Positions 48,104 through 56,719 of a stretch of 64,000 nt of DNA are shown here, piece after piece. The notes under the pieces were generated by a model. The model saw only the letters and a list, made by a program, of their open reading frames with translations. It had not been told where the DNA came from and ran no database searches. Where the stretch lies: positions 1 through 64,000 of the forward strand of contig SCOI01000006.1 in NCBI GenBank assembly GCA_005503085.1, read 5' to 3'. This stretch comes from Burkholderiales bacterium C2. Its GTDB lineage: Bacteria > Pseudomonadota > Gammaproteobacteria > Burkholderiales > Burkholderiaceae_C. The stretch's first letter is position 1. Each line of letters starts with the position of its first letter. The position numbers and the translations under genes are program-made.

Positions 48104-50374
48104 ATGAGCGCATCGACCCTGACCGAATCCCTGTCCGCCGGCCATGCCCGGCCGGCATCCGGCGTGGAGGTGATCGATCAGCGCGAGGCCCAGGCCGCTT
48201 TCACCGAATGGGCCGGCGAGCACCGTGCCACGTCGCAACTGCGGCTGGCCGGCATGCATTGCGCCGCCTGTGCCGGCATTATCGAGCGCGCCTTGCTGGC
48301 CGAGCCTGGGGTGCTGGGCGCCGAGGTCCATGCGGCGGCCGAACGGCTGCAGCTGCGCTGGAATCCGCAGCAGGTGCGGCTGAGCCAGCTGCTGCGCGCG
48401 GTGGCTCGGGCCGGCTACGAGGCCCAGCCCGATGTCGCCGCGCCGGCACGGCTGCTGCGCCAGCGCGAGCAGCGCCGCGCGCTGTGGCGCCTTTTCGTCG
48501 CCGGCTTTCTGATGATGCAGGTGATGATGCTGGCCTGGCCCATCTATGTGGCCGCGCCCGGCGAGATGAGTGCCGATCTGCAGCGCCTTTTGAACTGGGG
48601 CGCCTGGGTGCTGAGCCTGCCGGTGCTGCTGTTCTCGGCCGGCCCCTTCTTCCGCAGCGCCTGGCAGCAGCTGCGTCAGCGCCGCCTGGGCATGGATGTG
48701 CCGGTGAGTCTGGGCATTGCCGTGACCTTTGTGGCCAGCAGCGGCGCCACCTTCGATCCCAGCGGGCCGTTCGGCCACGAGGTCTATTTCGACTCGCTGA
48801 CAATGTTCGTCTGCTTTTTGCTGGCCGGCCGCTGGCTGGAACTGCGCGCCCGCCACCGCGTCGCCGAGGAGCTGGAACGGGCCACGGCCGGCCTGCCGGA
48901 CTGGGTCGAGCGCATCGAGCCCGATGGCAGCAGCTGCCGGGTGAGCCCGGCCCAGCTGCGCGTGGGCGATCTGCTGCGTGTCGCGGCCGGCCAGGCCTTT
49001 GCCGCCGACGGCCGCATCGAGCAGGGCCGCAGCGAGGCCGACGAGGCGCTGCTGAGCGGCGAGTCGCGGCCGGTGCCCAAGACGGTGGGCGACGAGGTCG
49101 TGGCCGGCAGCCTCAATCTGAGCGGCTCGCTGCTCGTGCGGGTTCTGCGTGTCGGCGCCGACACCCGCTTCGACGCCATCGTGCGCCTGATGCGCAAGGC
49201 CCTGACCCAGCGCCCGGCCGAGCTGCGCCTGGCCGATCGGGTGGCCGGCCCGTTTTTATGGACGGTGCTGGCGCTGGCGGCCGGCGCGGCCCTGGTCTGG
49301 AGCCAGATCGATCCGCAGCGCGCCGTCTGGGTGGCGGTCTCGGTGCTGATCGTCACCTGCCCTTGCGCGCTATCGCTGGCCGCGCCCTCGGCCTGGCTGG
49401 CCGCCGCGGCCGCGCTGGCGCGGCGCGGCATGCTGCTGGCGCGGCTGGACATGCTGGAGCGGCTGGCCCTGGTTGACACCGTGGTGCTGGACAAGACCGG
49501 CACCTTGACTGAGGAGGGCATGGCCTTGCTGCAGTGCTGGCCGGCCGAGCCCGGCGCGCTGCTCGCCGAGGCCGCCGCGCTGGCCCAGCATTCCCAGCAT
49601 GTGTTCGCGCGTGCGCTGGCGGCTGCGGCCACAGCGGCGCCGGCTGACTGGCGCGACGTGCAGGAGTTGCCGGGGCGCGGCCTGCAGGCGCTGGACGCCG
49701 AGGGGCAGGTGTGGCGCCTCGGCGCGCCCGCCTGGGTGATGGAGGGTCGGGTGGCCGAGGGTCAGGTCTTGCCGAATGACTCAGCCCTGCCCGAGGCCCA
49801 GCTGTGCTTCGGCAGACCCGGCGAGGCTGTGCTGCTGCTGCAGTTCGGCGAGGTCTTGCGCGCCGATGCCCGCGAGGCGGTCGCGCGACTGCACGCGCAG
49901 GGCCTGCGGACCTTGCTGCTGTCTGGCGATGCGCCCGAGCGCGCGGCGGCGATGGCGGCGCGGGCCGGCATCACGGCGGTGCAGGGCGGCGCCAGCCCCG
50001 AGGACAAGCTGGCGGCGGTGGCGCGGCTGCAGGCCGAGGGCCGGCGCGTGCTGATGCTTGGCGATGGCATCAACGATGCGCCGGTGCTGGCGCGTGCCGA
50101 TGTCGGTCTGGCGATGGGGCAGGGCGCGCTGATCGCACGCGCGCAGGCTGATGGCGTGCTGCTGTCGGGCCGGCTGGTCGATGTGGCGCTGGCCCGTGCG
50201 CTGGCGCTGCGCACCCGCCGCGTGATCCGGCAGAACCTGGCCTGGGCGGCACTCTACAACGCCATCTGCATTCCGCTGGCACTGGCCGGCCTGCTGCCGC
50301 CCTGGGCGGCGGGCCTGGGCATGGCGGCCAGCTCGCTGCTGGTGGTGATGAACGCCTACCGCCTGAAATGCTGA
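48104..50374 (+). CDS. ccoI: Copper-type P1B ATPase for cbb3 oxidase assembly (CcoI/FixI)
   Basis: 756-residue membrane ATPase that moves copper for cytochrome cbb3 oxidase. An N-terminal metal-binding domain has GMHCAACAGIIERAL (CxxC). Transmembrane CPC is in VTCPCALSLAAPSAW, the phosphorylation site is DKTGTLTEEG, and the hinge is GDGINDAPVLARADVGLAMG. The usual HP motif is here SQHVFARAL (Val for Pro). It leads into ccoS and ccoN, which fixes its role. Confidence 0.94.
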   Translation: MSASTLTESLSAGHARPASGVEVIDQREAQAAFTEWAGEHRATSQLRLAGMHCAACAGIIERALLAEPGVLGAEVHAAAERLQLRWNPQQVRLSQLLRAVARAGYEAQPDVAAPARLLRQREQRRALWRLFVAGFLMMQVMMLAWPIYVAAPGEMSADLQRLLNWGAWVLSLPVLLFSAGPFFRSAWQQLRQRRLGMDVPVSLGIAVTFVASSGATFDPSGPFGHEVYFDSLTMFVCFLLAGRWLELRARHRVAEELERATAGLPDWVERIEPDGSSCRVSPAQLRVGDLLRVAAGQAFAADGRIEQGRSEADEALLSGESRPVPKTVGDEVVAGSLNLSGSLLVRVLRVGADTRFDAIVRLMRKALTQRPAELRLADRVAGPFLWTVLALAAGAALVWSQIDPQRAVWVAVSVLIVTCPCALSLAAPSAWLAAAAALARRGMLLARLDMLERLALVDTVVLDKTGTLTEEGMALLQCWPAEPGALLAEAAALAQHSQHVFARALAAAATAAPADWRDVQELPGRGLQALDAEGQVWRLGAPAWVMEGRVAEGQVLPNDSALPEAQLCFGRPGEAVLLLQFGEVLRADAREAVARLHAQGLRTLLLSGDAPERAAAMAARAGITAVQGGASPEDKLAAVARLQAEGRRVLMLGDGINDAPVLARADVGLAMGQGALIARAQADGVLLSGRLVDVALARALALRTRRVIRQNLAWAALYNAICIPLALAGLLPPWAAGLGMAASSLLVVMNAYRLKC

Positions 50375-50390
50375 CGAGGCAACCCACGCG

Positions 50391-50624
50391 ATGGACATTC
50401 TTTATCTCTTGATCCCGATGTCGGTGCTGCTGGTGCTGGGCATCGTCGGCCTGTTCGGCTGGGCGATCAATAACGGGCAATTGGACGATCTGGAACGCGA
50501 AGGCGAACGGATCTTCGAGGGGGAAGCGGCCGGGGTTGATGGCGATCAAGCCTCCCGAGCGCTGGCGGGCAGACAATTTTCTGCATCTGAGGAAGACAGG
50601 AGCGAGAAGCATGTCAATGGCTAG
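50391..50624 (+). CDS. ccoS: Cytochrome cbb3 assembly protein CcoS
   Basis: 77-residue protein with one N-terminal helix ([24 protein letters not shown]) followed by [15 protein letters not shown], the CcoS signature; needed for heme/copper insertion into CcoN. The tail beyond about residue 48 is unusual and is encoded by DNA that also contains the FNR box and the start of ccoN, so it is probably not functional protein sequence. It overlaps ccoN by 14 bp. Confidence 0.9.
   Translation: MDILYLLIPMSVLLVLGIVGLFGWAINNGQLDDLEREGERIFEGEAAGVDGDQASRALAGRQFSASEEDRSEKHVNG
50536..50549 (+). promoter_or_regulatory. FNR box upstream of ccoN (inside ccoS)
   Basis: TTGATGGCGATCAA matches the FNR/ANR consensus TTGAT-N4-ATCAA perfectly. 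Its centre is at 50542.5; a class II start site 41.5 bp downstream would fall near 50584, with GACAAT at 50572-50577 as the -10 box. This fits oxygen-responsive induction of ccoNOQP. An FNR-type regulator is encoded at 55806-56540. Confidence 0.82.
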
Positions 50625-52077
50625 TGTTTCGCAGCCGGCCGCGCCGGCGAGGGCTGCCGGATTGCCCCATTACGAAGACGGTGTGGTGCGGGCGTTCGCG
50701 CTGGCCGCCGTGCTGTGGGGCGTGGTGGGCATGCTGGTGGGCGTCATCATCGCCGCGCAGCTGGCCTGGCCGGAGCTGAACTTCGGCATCTCATGGCTCA
50801 GCTATGGCCGCTTGCGGCCGTTGCACACCAATGCGGTGATCTTTGCCTTCGGCGGCTGCGCGCTGTTCGCGACCGCCTATCACGTGGTGCAGCGCACCGG
50901 CCAGACGCGCTTGTTCGCGCCGGGTCTGGCCTGGTTGACCTTCTGGGGCTGGCAACTGGTGATCGTCGCGGCCGCCGTGACCCTGCCGCTGGGCCTGACC
51001 AGCGGCAAGGAATATGCGGAGCTGGAATGGCCGATCGACATCCTGATCACCGTGGTCTGGGTCAGCTACGCGGTCGTGTTCTTCGGCACGGTGGGCACGC
51101 GCAAGGTGCGCCACATCTATGTGGCGAACTGGTTCTTCGGCGCCTTCATCATCGCGGTGGCCTTGCTGCACCTGGTCAACAGCGCGGCGATACCGGTCAG
51201 CTGGACCAAGAGCTACTCGGCTTATGCCGGCGTGCAGGACGCCATGGTGCAGTGGTGGTATGGCCATAACGCGGTGGGCTTCTTCCTGACCGCCGGTTTT
51301 CTCGGGATGATGTACTACTACATCCCCAAGCAGGCCGGCCGGCCGGTCTACAGCTACCGCCTGTCCATCGTCCACTTCTGGGCGCTGATCTTCACCTATA
51401 TGTGGGCGGGCCCGCACCATCTGCACTACACGGCGCTGCCGGACTGGGCGCAGAGCGTGGGCATGGTGTTCTCGCTGGTGCTGCTGGCGCCCAGCTGGGG
51501 CGGCATGATCAACGGCATCATGACCCTCAGCGGTGCCTGGCACAAGCTGCGCGACGACCCGATCCTGAAGTTCCTGATCGTCTCGCTGAGCTTTTACGGC
51601 ATGTCGACCTTCGAGGGTCCGATGATGTCGATCAAGACGGTCAATGCGCTGTCCCACTACACCGACTGGACCGTTGGCCATGTGCACAGCGGCGCCTTGG
51701 GCTGGGTCGGTCTGATCTCGATGGGCTCGCTGTACCACCTGATCCCGCGCATGTACGGCCGCACCGAGATGTTCAGCAAGCGCGCGATCGAGCTGCACTT
51801 CTGGGTCGCGACCCTGGGCATCGTGCTCTATATCGCTGCGATGTGGATCGCCGGCGTGATGCAGGGCCTGATGTGGCGCGCGGTCAACCCGGACGGCACC
51901 CTGGTCTACACCTTTGTCGAGAGCGTCAAGGCCACCTATCCCTTCTATGTGATCCGTCTGCTGGGTGGCCTGCTGTACCTGGGCGGCATGCTGATCATGG
52001 CCTGGAATGTGGTGATGACGGTGCGTGCCGGGCGACCCGAACCGGTTCGCATCCCCGCCGTGGTGGCGCATGCCTGA
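50611..52077 (+). CDS. ccoN: Cytochrome cbb3 oxidase subunit I
   Basis: 488-residue catalytic heme-copper subunit, about 12 helices. Heme/copper ligands lie in [47 protein letters not shown] and [17 protein letters not shown]. Length is normal. It starts at the ATG at 50611, preceded by CAGGAG, with a second in-frame ATG two codons later. Confidence 0.97.
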   Translation: MSMASVSQPAAPARAAGLPHYEDGVVRAFALAAVLWGVVGMLVGVIIAAQLAWPELNFGISWLSYGRLRPLHTNAVIFAFGGCALFATAYHVVQRTGQTRLFAPGLAWLTFWGWQLVIVAAAVTLPLGLTSGKEYAELEWPIDILITVVWVSYAVVFFGTVGTRKVRHIYVANWFFGAFIIAVALLHLVNSAAIPVSWTKSYSAYAGVQDAMVQWWYGHNAVGFFLTAGFLGMMYYYIPKQAGRPVYSYRLSIVHFWALIFTYMWAGPHHLHYTALPDWAQSVGMVFSLVLLAPSWGGMINGIMTLSGAWHKLRDDPILKFLIVSLSFYGMSTFEGPMMSIKTVNALSHYTDWTVGHVHSGALGWVGLISMGSLYHLIPRMYGRTEMFSKRAIELHFWVATLGIVLYIAAMWIAGVMQGLMWRAVNPDGTLVYTFVESVKATYPFYVIRLLGGLLYLGGMLIMAWNVVMTVRAGRPEPVRIPAVVAHA

Positions 52078-52090
52078 GGGAGCAAACACA

Positions 52091-52714
52091 ATGGCTGACA
52101 ACAACAAACCCGTCGCCGGTCACGAGAAGATCGAGACCAACAACTTCCTGATGATCGTGCTGGTGCTGCTGACCGTGCTGGTCGGCGGCGTCGTGGAGAT
52201 CGTGCCGCTGTTCTTCCAGCGCTCGACCACCGAGGCCGCACCGGGACTCAAGCCCTATACCGCGCTGCAGCTGGCCGGCCGCGACATCTATGTGCGCGAG
52301 GGTTGCTACAACTGCCACTCGCAGATGATCCGGCCCTTCCGCGCCGAGACGCTGCGCTACGGCCACTACTCGACCGCCGGCGAGTTCGTCTACGACCGGC
52401 CGTTCCAGTGGGGCAGCAAGCGCACCGGGCCGGACCTGCACCGCGTGGGTGGCAAGTACAACGACGAGTGGCACCGCATCCACCTGATCAATCCGCGCGA
52501 TCTGGTGCCCGAGTCGAATATGCCGGCCTACCCCTGGCTGGCCACCGCGACGGTCGATCCGGCCGAGATGCCGGGCAAGCTGAAGGCGCTGCGCCTGCTC
52601 GGCGCACCGTACAGCGATGCCGAGATTGCCGGCGCGGCCGAGGCTGTCAAGGGCCGCACCGAGATGGACGCCGTGATCGCCTATCTGCAGGTGCTGGGCA
52701 CCGCCGTCAAGTAA
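52091..52714 (+). CDS. ccoO: Cytochrome cbb3 oxidase subunit II (mono-heme c)
   Basis: 207-residue membrane-anchored cytochrome c. One N-terminal helix ([24 protein letters not shown]) precedes the heme site in [15 protein letters not shown] (CxxCH). Axial Met is likely in SNMPAYPWL. It follows ccoN by 13 bp. Confidence 0.97.
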   Translation: MADNNKPVAGHEKIETNNFLMIVLVLLTVLVGGVVEIVPLFFQRSTTEAAPGLKPYTALQLAGRDIYVREGCYNCHSQMIRPFRAETLRYGHYSTAGEFVYDRPFQWGSKRTGPDLHRVGGKYNDEWHRIHLINPRDLVPESNMPAYPWLATATVDPAEMPGKLKALRLLGAPYSDAEIAGAAEAVKGRTEMDAVIAYLQVLGTAVK

Positions 52715-52726
52715 AGGAGAAGGCGC

Positions 52727-52888
52727 ATGGATATCAACACCCTGAGAAGCGCGGTGACCCTGCTGCTGCTGCTGATGTTCCTGGCCATCGTGGCCTGGGT
52801 CTACAGCCGAAAGCGCGACCAGCGCACCTTTGACGAGATCGCCGAGCTGCCGCTGCAAGGCGAGATGGGAGAGCCCAATGACAAGTGA
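52727..52888 (+). CDS. ccoQ: Cytochrome cbb3 oxidase subunit IV / CcoQ
   Basis: A 53-residue reading frame from ATG 52727 to TGA 52888: MDINTLRSAV, then a helix rich in Leu (TLLLLLMFLAIVAWVY), then a charged tail SRKRDQRTFDEIAELPL. This is the standard form of the small CcoQ subunit. AAAGGAG lies just before the start. It sits between ccoO and ccoP and overlaps ccoP by 11 bp. Confidence 0.92.
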   Translation: MDINTLRSAVTLLLLLMFLAIVAWVYSRKRDQRTFDEIAELPLQGEMGEPNDK

Positions 52889-53798
52889 TTTCTTCTCCAA
52901 CGGCTGGTCCATCTTCGTGGCCGCGAGCACGATCGCGGGCCTGCTGCTGTGCCTGTTCCTGCTGATCATCGCCAGCCGCCGCAAGGTGATGGCCAATGAC
53001 AACAGCACCGGCCATGTTTGGGACGAGGACCTGAAGGAGCTCAACAACCCGCTGCCGCGCTGGTGGATGGGCTTGTTCGTGCTGACCGTGCTGTTCTCCG
53101 GCATCTATCTGGCCCTCTACCCGGGCCTGGGCAGCGCGGCCGGCACGCTGAAGTGGAGCAGCACCGGCCAGTACGAGGCCGAGCAGGCCAAGGCGCGCAC
53201 CGCGCTGGCGGCGGTCTACGCCCCGTTCAACGCGATGCCGGTCGAGGAGCTGGCCAAGAACGGCCAGGCCATGGGCATCGGCGAGCGCCTGTTCGCCAAC
53301 AACTGCGCCGGCTGCCATGGCTCCGACGCCAAGGGCAGCAAGGGCTTTCCGAACCTGACCGATGGCGATTGGCTCTATGGCGACAAGCACGAGACCCTGA
53401 TCGAGACCATCAGCAAGGGCCGCAACGGCGTGATGCCGCCGATGGCGGCGGCGTTGGGCAAGCCCGAGGACGTGCGCAATGTGGCCAACTATGTGCTGAG
53501 CCTGTCGGGCAGCGCGCACAACTCGATCGCGGCCCAGCTGGGGCGCAGCAAGTTCGGCGTCTGCGCGGCCTGCCACGGCATGGACGGCAAGGGCAACCAG
53601 GCCCTCGGTGCCCCCAATCTGACCGACAAGATCTGGCTGCACGGCTGGGGTGAGGACGCCATCGTCGCCATCATCAACAACGGCAAGAACAATATGATGC
53701 CGGCCCATGGCGAGCGGCTCAGCCCCGAGCAGGTCCGCGTGCTCGCCGCCTATGTCTGGGGCCTGTCGCGTTCGTCCACTGCGGTGGCGGCCAAGTAA
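52878..53798 (+). CDS. ccoP: Cytochrome cbb3 oxidase subunit III (di-heme c)
   Basis: 306-residue membrane protein with two N-terminal helices and two heme c sites, CAGCHG and CAACHG, each followed by the axial Met regions (VMPPMAAAL; MMPAHGERL). The DLKELNNPLPRWWMGLFVLT motif is typical. Starts at the ATG at 52878 within the ccoQ end. Confidence 0.96.
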   Translation: MTSDFFSNGWSIFVAASTIAGLLLCLFLLIIASRRKVMANDNSTGHVWDEDLKELNNPLPRWWMGLFVLTVLFSGIYLALYPGLGSAAGTLKWSSTGQYEAEQAKARTALAAVYAPFNAMPVEELAKNGQAMGIGERLFANNCAGCHGSDAKGSKGFPNLTDGDWLYGDKHETLIETISKGRNGVMPPMAAALGKPEDVRNVANYVLSLSGSAHNSIAAQLGRSKFGVCAACHGMDGKGNQALGAPNLTDKIWLHGWGEDAIVAIINNGKNNMMPAHGERLSPEQVRVLAAYVWGLSRSSTAVAAK

Positions 53799-53813
53799 GC
53801 GATCCAGCCACTC

Positions 53814-55268
53814 ATGGATAGCCCTCCGCGCAAGGTCATCCCTCTGGTGGCGGCCGATGATGCCGCCACCGAGATGGTGTCGCTCTACCAGGCCCAGCAG
53901 AAGATCTACTCGCGCGCCGTCAGTGGCTGGTTTTCCACCTGGCGCTGGGTGCTGGTGTGGGCGACGCAGCTGTTGTTCTACGGACTGCCCTGGCTGGACT
54001 GGGGCAGCCGCCAGGCGGTGCTGTTCGACCTCGAATCGCGGCGCTTCTACATCCTCGGCCTGGTCCTTTATCCGCAGGACTTCATCTACCTGACCGGGCT
54101 GCTGCTGATCTCGGCCTATGCGCTGTTCCTGTTCACTGCGGTGGCGGGGCGGTTGTGGTGCGGCTTCGCTTGCCCGCAGACGGTCTATACCGAGATCTTC
54201 ATGTGGGTGGAGCAACAGTTCGAGGGCGACCGCGCCAAGCGCATCAAGCTCGACGCCGCGCCCTGGGGTGCCGAGAAACTGCTGCGCAAGGGCGGCAAGC
54301 AGGCGGCCTGGATCGCCATCGGGCTGTGGACCGGCTTTACCTTTGTCGGCTACTTCACGCCGATCAAGGTGCTCAGCCAGGAGGTCCTGAGCCTGGGGCT
54401 GGGGCCCTGGGAATGGTTCTGGATCCTGTTCTACGGTTTTGCGACCTATGGCAATGCCGGCTATATGCGCGAGCAGGTCTGCAAATACATGTGTCCTTAT
54501 GCGCGCTTCCAGAGCGCGATGTTCGACAAGGACACGCTGATCATCAGCTACGACGCTGAGCGCGGCGAGCCGCGCGGCTCGCGCAGCAAGAAGGCCGATC
54601 CGACCGCGCTGGGCCTGGGCTCGTGCATCGATTGCACCCTGTGCGTGCAGGTCTGCCCGACCGGCATCGACATCCGCAAAGGCCTGCAGTACGAATGCAT
54701 AGGCTGCGCCGCCTGTATCGATGTCTGCGACAGCGTGATGGACAAGATGAGCTATCCGCGCGGCCTGATCCGCTACGACACCGAGAACGGCCTGTCCCAG
54801 CATCTGAGCCGCCGCGAAAGGCTGCTGCGCATCTTCCGGCCGCGGGTGCTGATCTACGGCACGGTGCTCTTGCTGATCACCGCCGGCCTGTTCACCAGCC
54901 TGGCGCTGCGCGCGCCCTTCAAGGTCGATGTGGTGCGTGATCGTGGTGCGCTGGCGCGCCTGGTCGACGACGGCTACATCGAGAACGTCTACCGGCTGCA
55001 GATCATGAACACCACCGAGGCCGTGCAGCACTACCGCATCGCGGCCGAGGGCCTGCCTGGGCTGGCCACCGCGCAGTCGGTGCGGCTGGAGGTCGGGCCG
55101 GCCGAGGCCCGCTGGGTCTCGGTGGCCTTGCGGGTGCCGCCGCAGAGCGCGGCCCAGGCCGGCAGCGGCGCCCATGAGATCCGTTTCGGCATCGAGCGTG
55201 AAGCCGGTGCGGCCGGCCAGGCCGCCTATGCGCTGAGCGAGAAGTCCACCTTTGTCGTGCCGCGCTGA
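53814..55268 (+). CDS. ccoG: Cytochrome c oxidase accessory protein CcoG (FixG)
   Basis: 484-residue membrane protein with several helices, a conserved CGFACPQTVYTEIFMW motif and two [4Fe-4S] ferredoxin motifs (CIDCTLCVQVCPTGID and CIGCAACIDVCD). A C-terminal Ig-like periplasmic domain follows (about 370-484). Assists copper delivery/reduction in cbb3 assembly. It follows ccoP by 15 bp. Confidence 0.95.
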   Translation: MDSPPRKVIPLVAADDAATEMVSLYQAQQKIYSRAVSGWFSTWRWVLVWATQLLFYGLPWLDWGSRQAVLFDLESRRFYILGLVLYPQDFIYLTGLLLISAYALFLFTAVAGRLWCGFACPQTVYTEIFMWVEQQFEGDRAKRIKLDAAPWGAEKLLRKGGKQAAWIAIGLWTGFTFVGYFTPIKVLSQEVLSLGLGPWEWFWILFYGFATYGNAGYMREQVCKYMCPYARFQSAMFDKDTLIISYDAERGEPRGSRSKKADPTALGLGSCIDCTLCVQVCPTGIDIRKGLQYECIGCAACIDVCDSVMDKMSYPRGLIRYDTENGLSQHLSRRERLLRIFRPRVLIYGTVLLLITAGLFTSLALRAPFKVDVVRDRGALARLVDDGYIENVYRLQIMNTTEAVQHYRIAAEGLPGLATAQSVRLEVGPAEARWVSVALRVPPQSAAQAGSGAHEIRFGIEREAGAAGQAAYALSEKSTFVVPR

Positions 55269-55301
55269 GCGTGGCCGACCACCGTCCCGAAGGAGCAATC
55301 G

Positions 55302-55556
55302 ATGAGTGAAACGCAAGCGCAAAGCAGCCAAGTGCAGCGCCCCTGGTGGCGCGAGTACATGATGTGGCTGGTGGTCGGCGGGCCCAGCGTCGTCGTCGTC
55401 GCGTCCTTCGTGACCCTGGGTCTGGCGATCACCCATCCCGACCCGGTCATCGAGGTAGTGCCGGTCCAGGCCAGTGCCGGCAGTGATGCGGCGCCGAGTT
55501 CGGCGCAGACCCCGGCAATGAAGGCCCGCAACCATGCGGCCACCGGGGGGCGCTGA
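55302..55556 (+). CDS. Short FixH-like membrane protein
   Basis: 84-residue protein with one helix (MWLVVGGPSVVVVASFVTLGLAI) and the start RPWWREYMMWLVVGGPS, like the N-terminus of FixH/CcoH in Burkholderiales. The larger periplasmic domain of classical FixH is missing; only an Ser/Ala-rich tail remains. GAAGGAG precedes the ATG. Its place after ccoG supports a cbb3 assembly role. Confidence 0.75.
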   Translation: MSETQAQSSQVQRPWWREYMMWLVVGGPSVVVVASFVTLGLAITHPDPVIEVVPVQASAGSDAAPSSAQTPAMKARNHAATGGR

Positions 55557-55804
55557 TGGACGAGCCCTCACGGCGCTCGCGCCTGGTCATGGCGGCCCTG
55601 TGGCCCTCGTTCCTGATGGCGGGGTTGCTGGAGGTGCTGGTCTTCAGCCTGCTTGATCCGGCCGCGCTGGCCGAGGCCAGCACATTGTCCGGCACCAGCA
55701 TCTACACGCTGGGCTTTCTGGGCTTCTGGATCGTGACCGGGCTGAGTTCGGCCCTGAGCCTGTGGCTGGCCGGCTTGCCGCCGGCCACGCAGGACCTGCG
55801 CTGA
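55556..55804 (+). CDS. Unknown small two-helix membrane protein
   Basis: 82-residue protein with two predicted helices (LVMAALWPSFLMAGLLEVLVFSLL and GFLGFWIVTGLSSALSLWLAG). Its start shares a base with the FixH-like stop (TGATG), so it is co-translated with the cbb3 assembly genes. I recognise no named family; a role in oxidase biogenesis is suggested only by context. Confidence 0.75.
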   Translation: MDEPSRRSRLVMAALWPSFLMAGLLEVLVFSLLDPAALAEASTLSGTSIYTLGFLGFWIVTGLSSALSLWLAGLPPATQDLR

Positions 55805-55805
55805 A

Positions 55806-56540
55806 TCAGCAGTTGCTGCTGTTCACCAGGCGCTGCAGCCCGGCCTGGTCGAGGATCTGGATCTGGCGCTGCTTGACGTCCAGCAGACCCTCTTCCTGGA
55901 ACTTCGAGAAGGTGCGCGACACGGTCTCCAGCTTCAGGCCCAGATAGCTGCCGATCTCCTCGCGCGTCATGCGCAGCACCAGGCTGGAGGCCGAGAAGCC
56001 GCGCGCCTGCAGGCGCTGGGTCAGGTTCAGCAGAAAGGCGGCCAGGCGCTCCTCGGCCCGCATGCTGCCCAGCAGCAGCATCACGCCATGGTCGCGCACG
56101 ATCTCGCGGCTCATGATCTTGTGGAACTGGTGTTGCAGATCGGTGAACTCGCGCGACAGCTCCTCCAACTGATCGTAGGGGATCACGCAGACCTGGGAGT
56201 CCTCCAGCGCCACCGCATCGCAGCTGTGGCGGTCATTGCTGATGCCGTCCAGCCCCAGCAGCTCGCCGGCCATCTGGAAGCCGGTGACCTGATCGCGGCC
56301 GTCCTCGGAGGACACGCAGGTCTTGAAGAAGCCGGTGCGCACCGCATAGAGCGACTGGAAGGCATCGCCGGTGCGGAACAAGGTGTCGCCGCGTGCCACC
56401 TGGCGGCGCGTCGCCACCAGGCTGTCGAGCTGCTCCAGATCGGGCTTGGACAGACCCACCGGCAGGCACAGCTCGCGCAGATTGCAGCTGGAGCAGGCGA
56501 CCTTGAAGGGCTCGATCTTGATGGCGGGTGCGGTGCTCAT
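55806..56540 (-). CDS. fnr: FNR-type oxygen-responsive transcriptional regulator
   Basis: 244-residue CRP/FNR regulator. The N-terminal cluster has CSSCNLRELC (Cx2Cx5C) and the fourth Cys is in DSQVCVIPYDQL, giving all four [4Fe-4S] ligands of E. coli FNR. The sensor has TRTG-like VRTGFFKTC, and the helix-turn-helix is MTREEIGSYLGLKLETVSRTFSKFQEEG, whose E..SR residues read TTGAT half sites. It ends one base after the convergent cbb3-region gene. I start at the ATG at 56540. Confidence 0.95.
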   Translation of the reverse strand: MSTAPAIKIEPFKVACSSCNLRELCLPVGLSKPDLEQLDSLVATRRQVARGDTLFRTGDAFQSLYAVRTGFFKTCVSSEDGRDQVTGFQMAGELLGLDGISNDRHSCDAVALEDSQVCVIPYDQLEELSREFTDLQHQFHKIMSREIVRDHGVMLLLGSMRAEERLAAFLLNLTQRLQARGFSASSLVLRMTREEIGSYLGLKLETVSRTFSKFQEEGLLDVKQRQIQILDQAGLQRLVNSSNC

Positions 56541-56671
56541 GCCGCGCATTATGGTCTGCCCGGGGCAGCCGCTCGCTTCGCCGGTGTCCGGGGTGGGCGC
56601 AGAGTGGAGGGGTGTCAGCATGATGTTCCTCAAGGTTGTCGTGATTGTTGTCGGGGCCATGCGCAGCAAGC

Positions 56672-56685
56672 TTGATGCAGGTCAA
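56672..56685. promoter_or_regulatory. FNR-like box between fnr and hemN
   Basis: TTGATGCAGGTCAA matches TTGAT-N4-ATCAA except for one base. It lies 35 bp before the hemN start and 132 bp before the fnr start, so it could control hemN, fnr or both. The close spacing to hemN would imply a very short or no leader. Confidence 0.65.
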
Positions 56686-56719
56686 ATGCCCGCCAGCTAG
56701 GCTTGGCACAGTGGCGGAC

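Noticed and set aside
50536-50610. ccoN starting earlier in the same frame at 50536
   Set aside because: The upstream codons lie in the FNR box and promoter; the ATG at 50611 has a good ribosome-binding site and gives the normal CcoN length.
52734-55571. A 945-codon minus-strand frame opposite ccoQ-ccoP-ccoG
   Set aside because: Antisense shadow of known oxidase genes with low-complexity composition.
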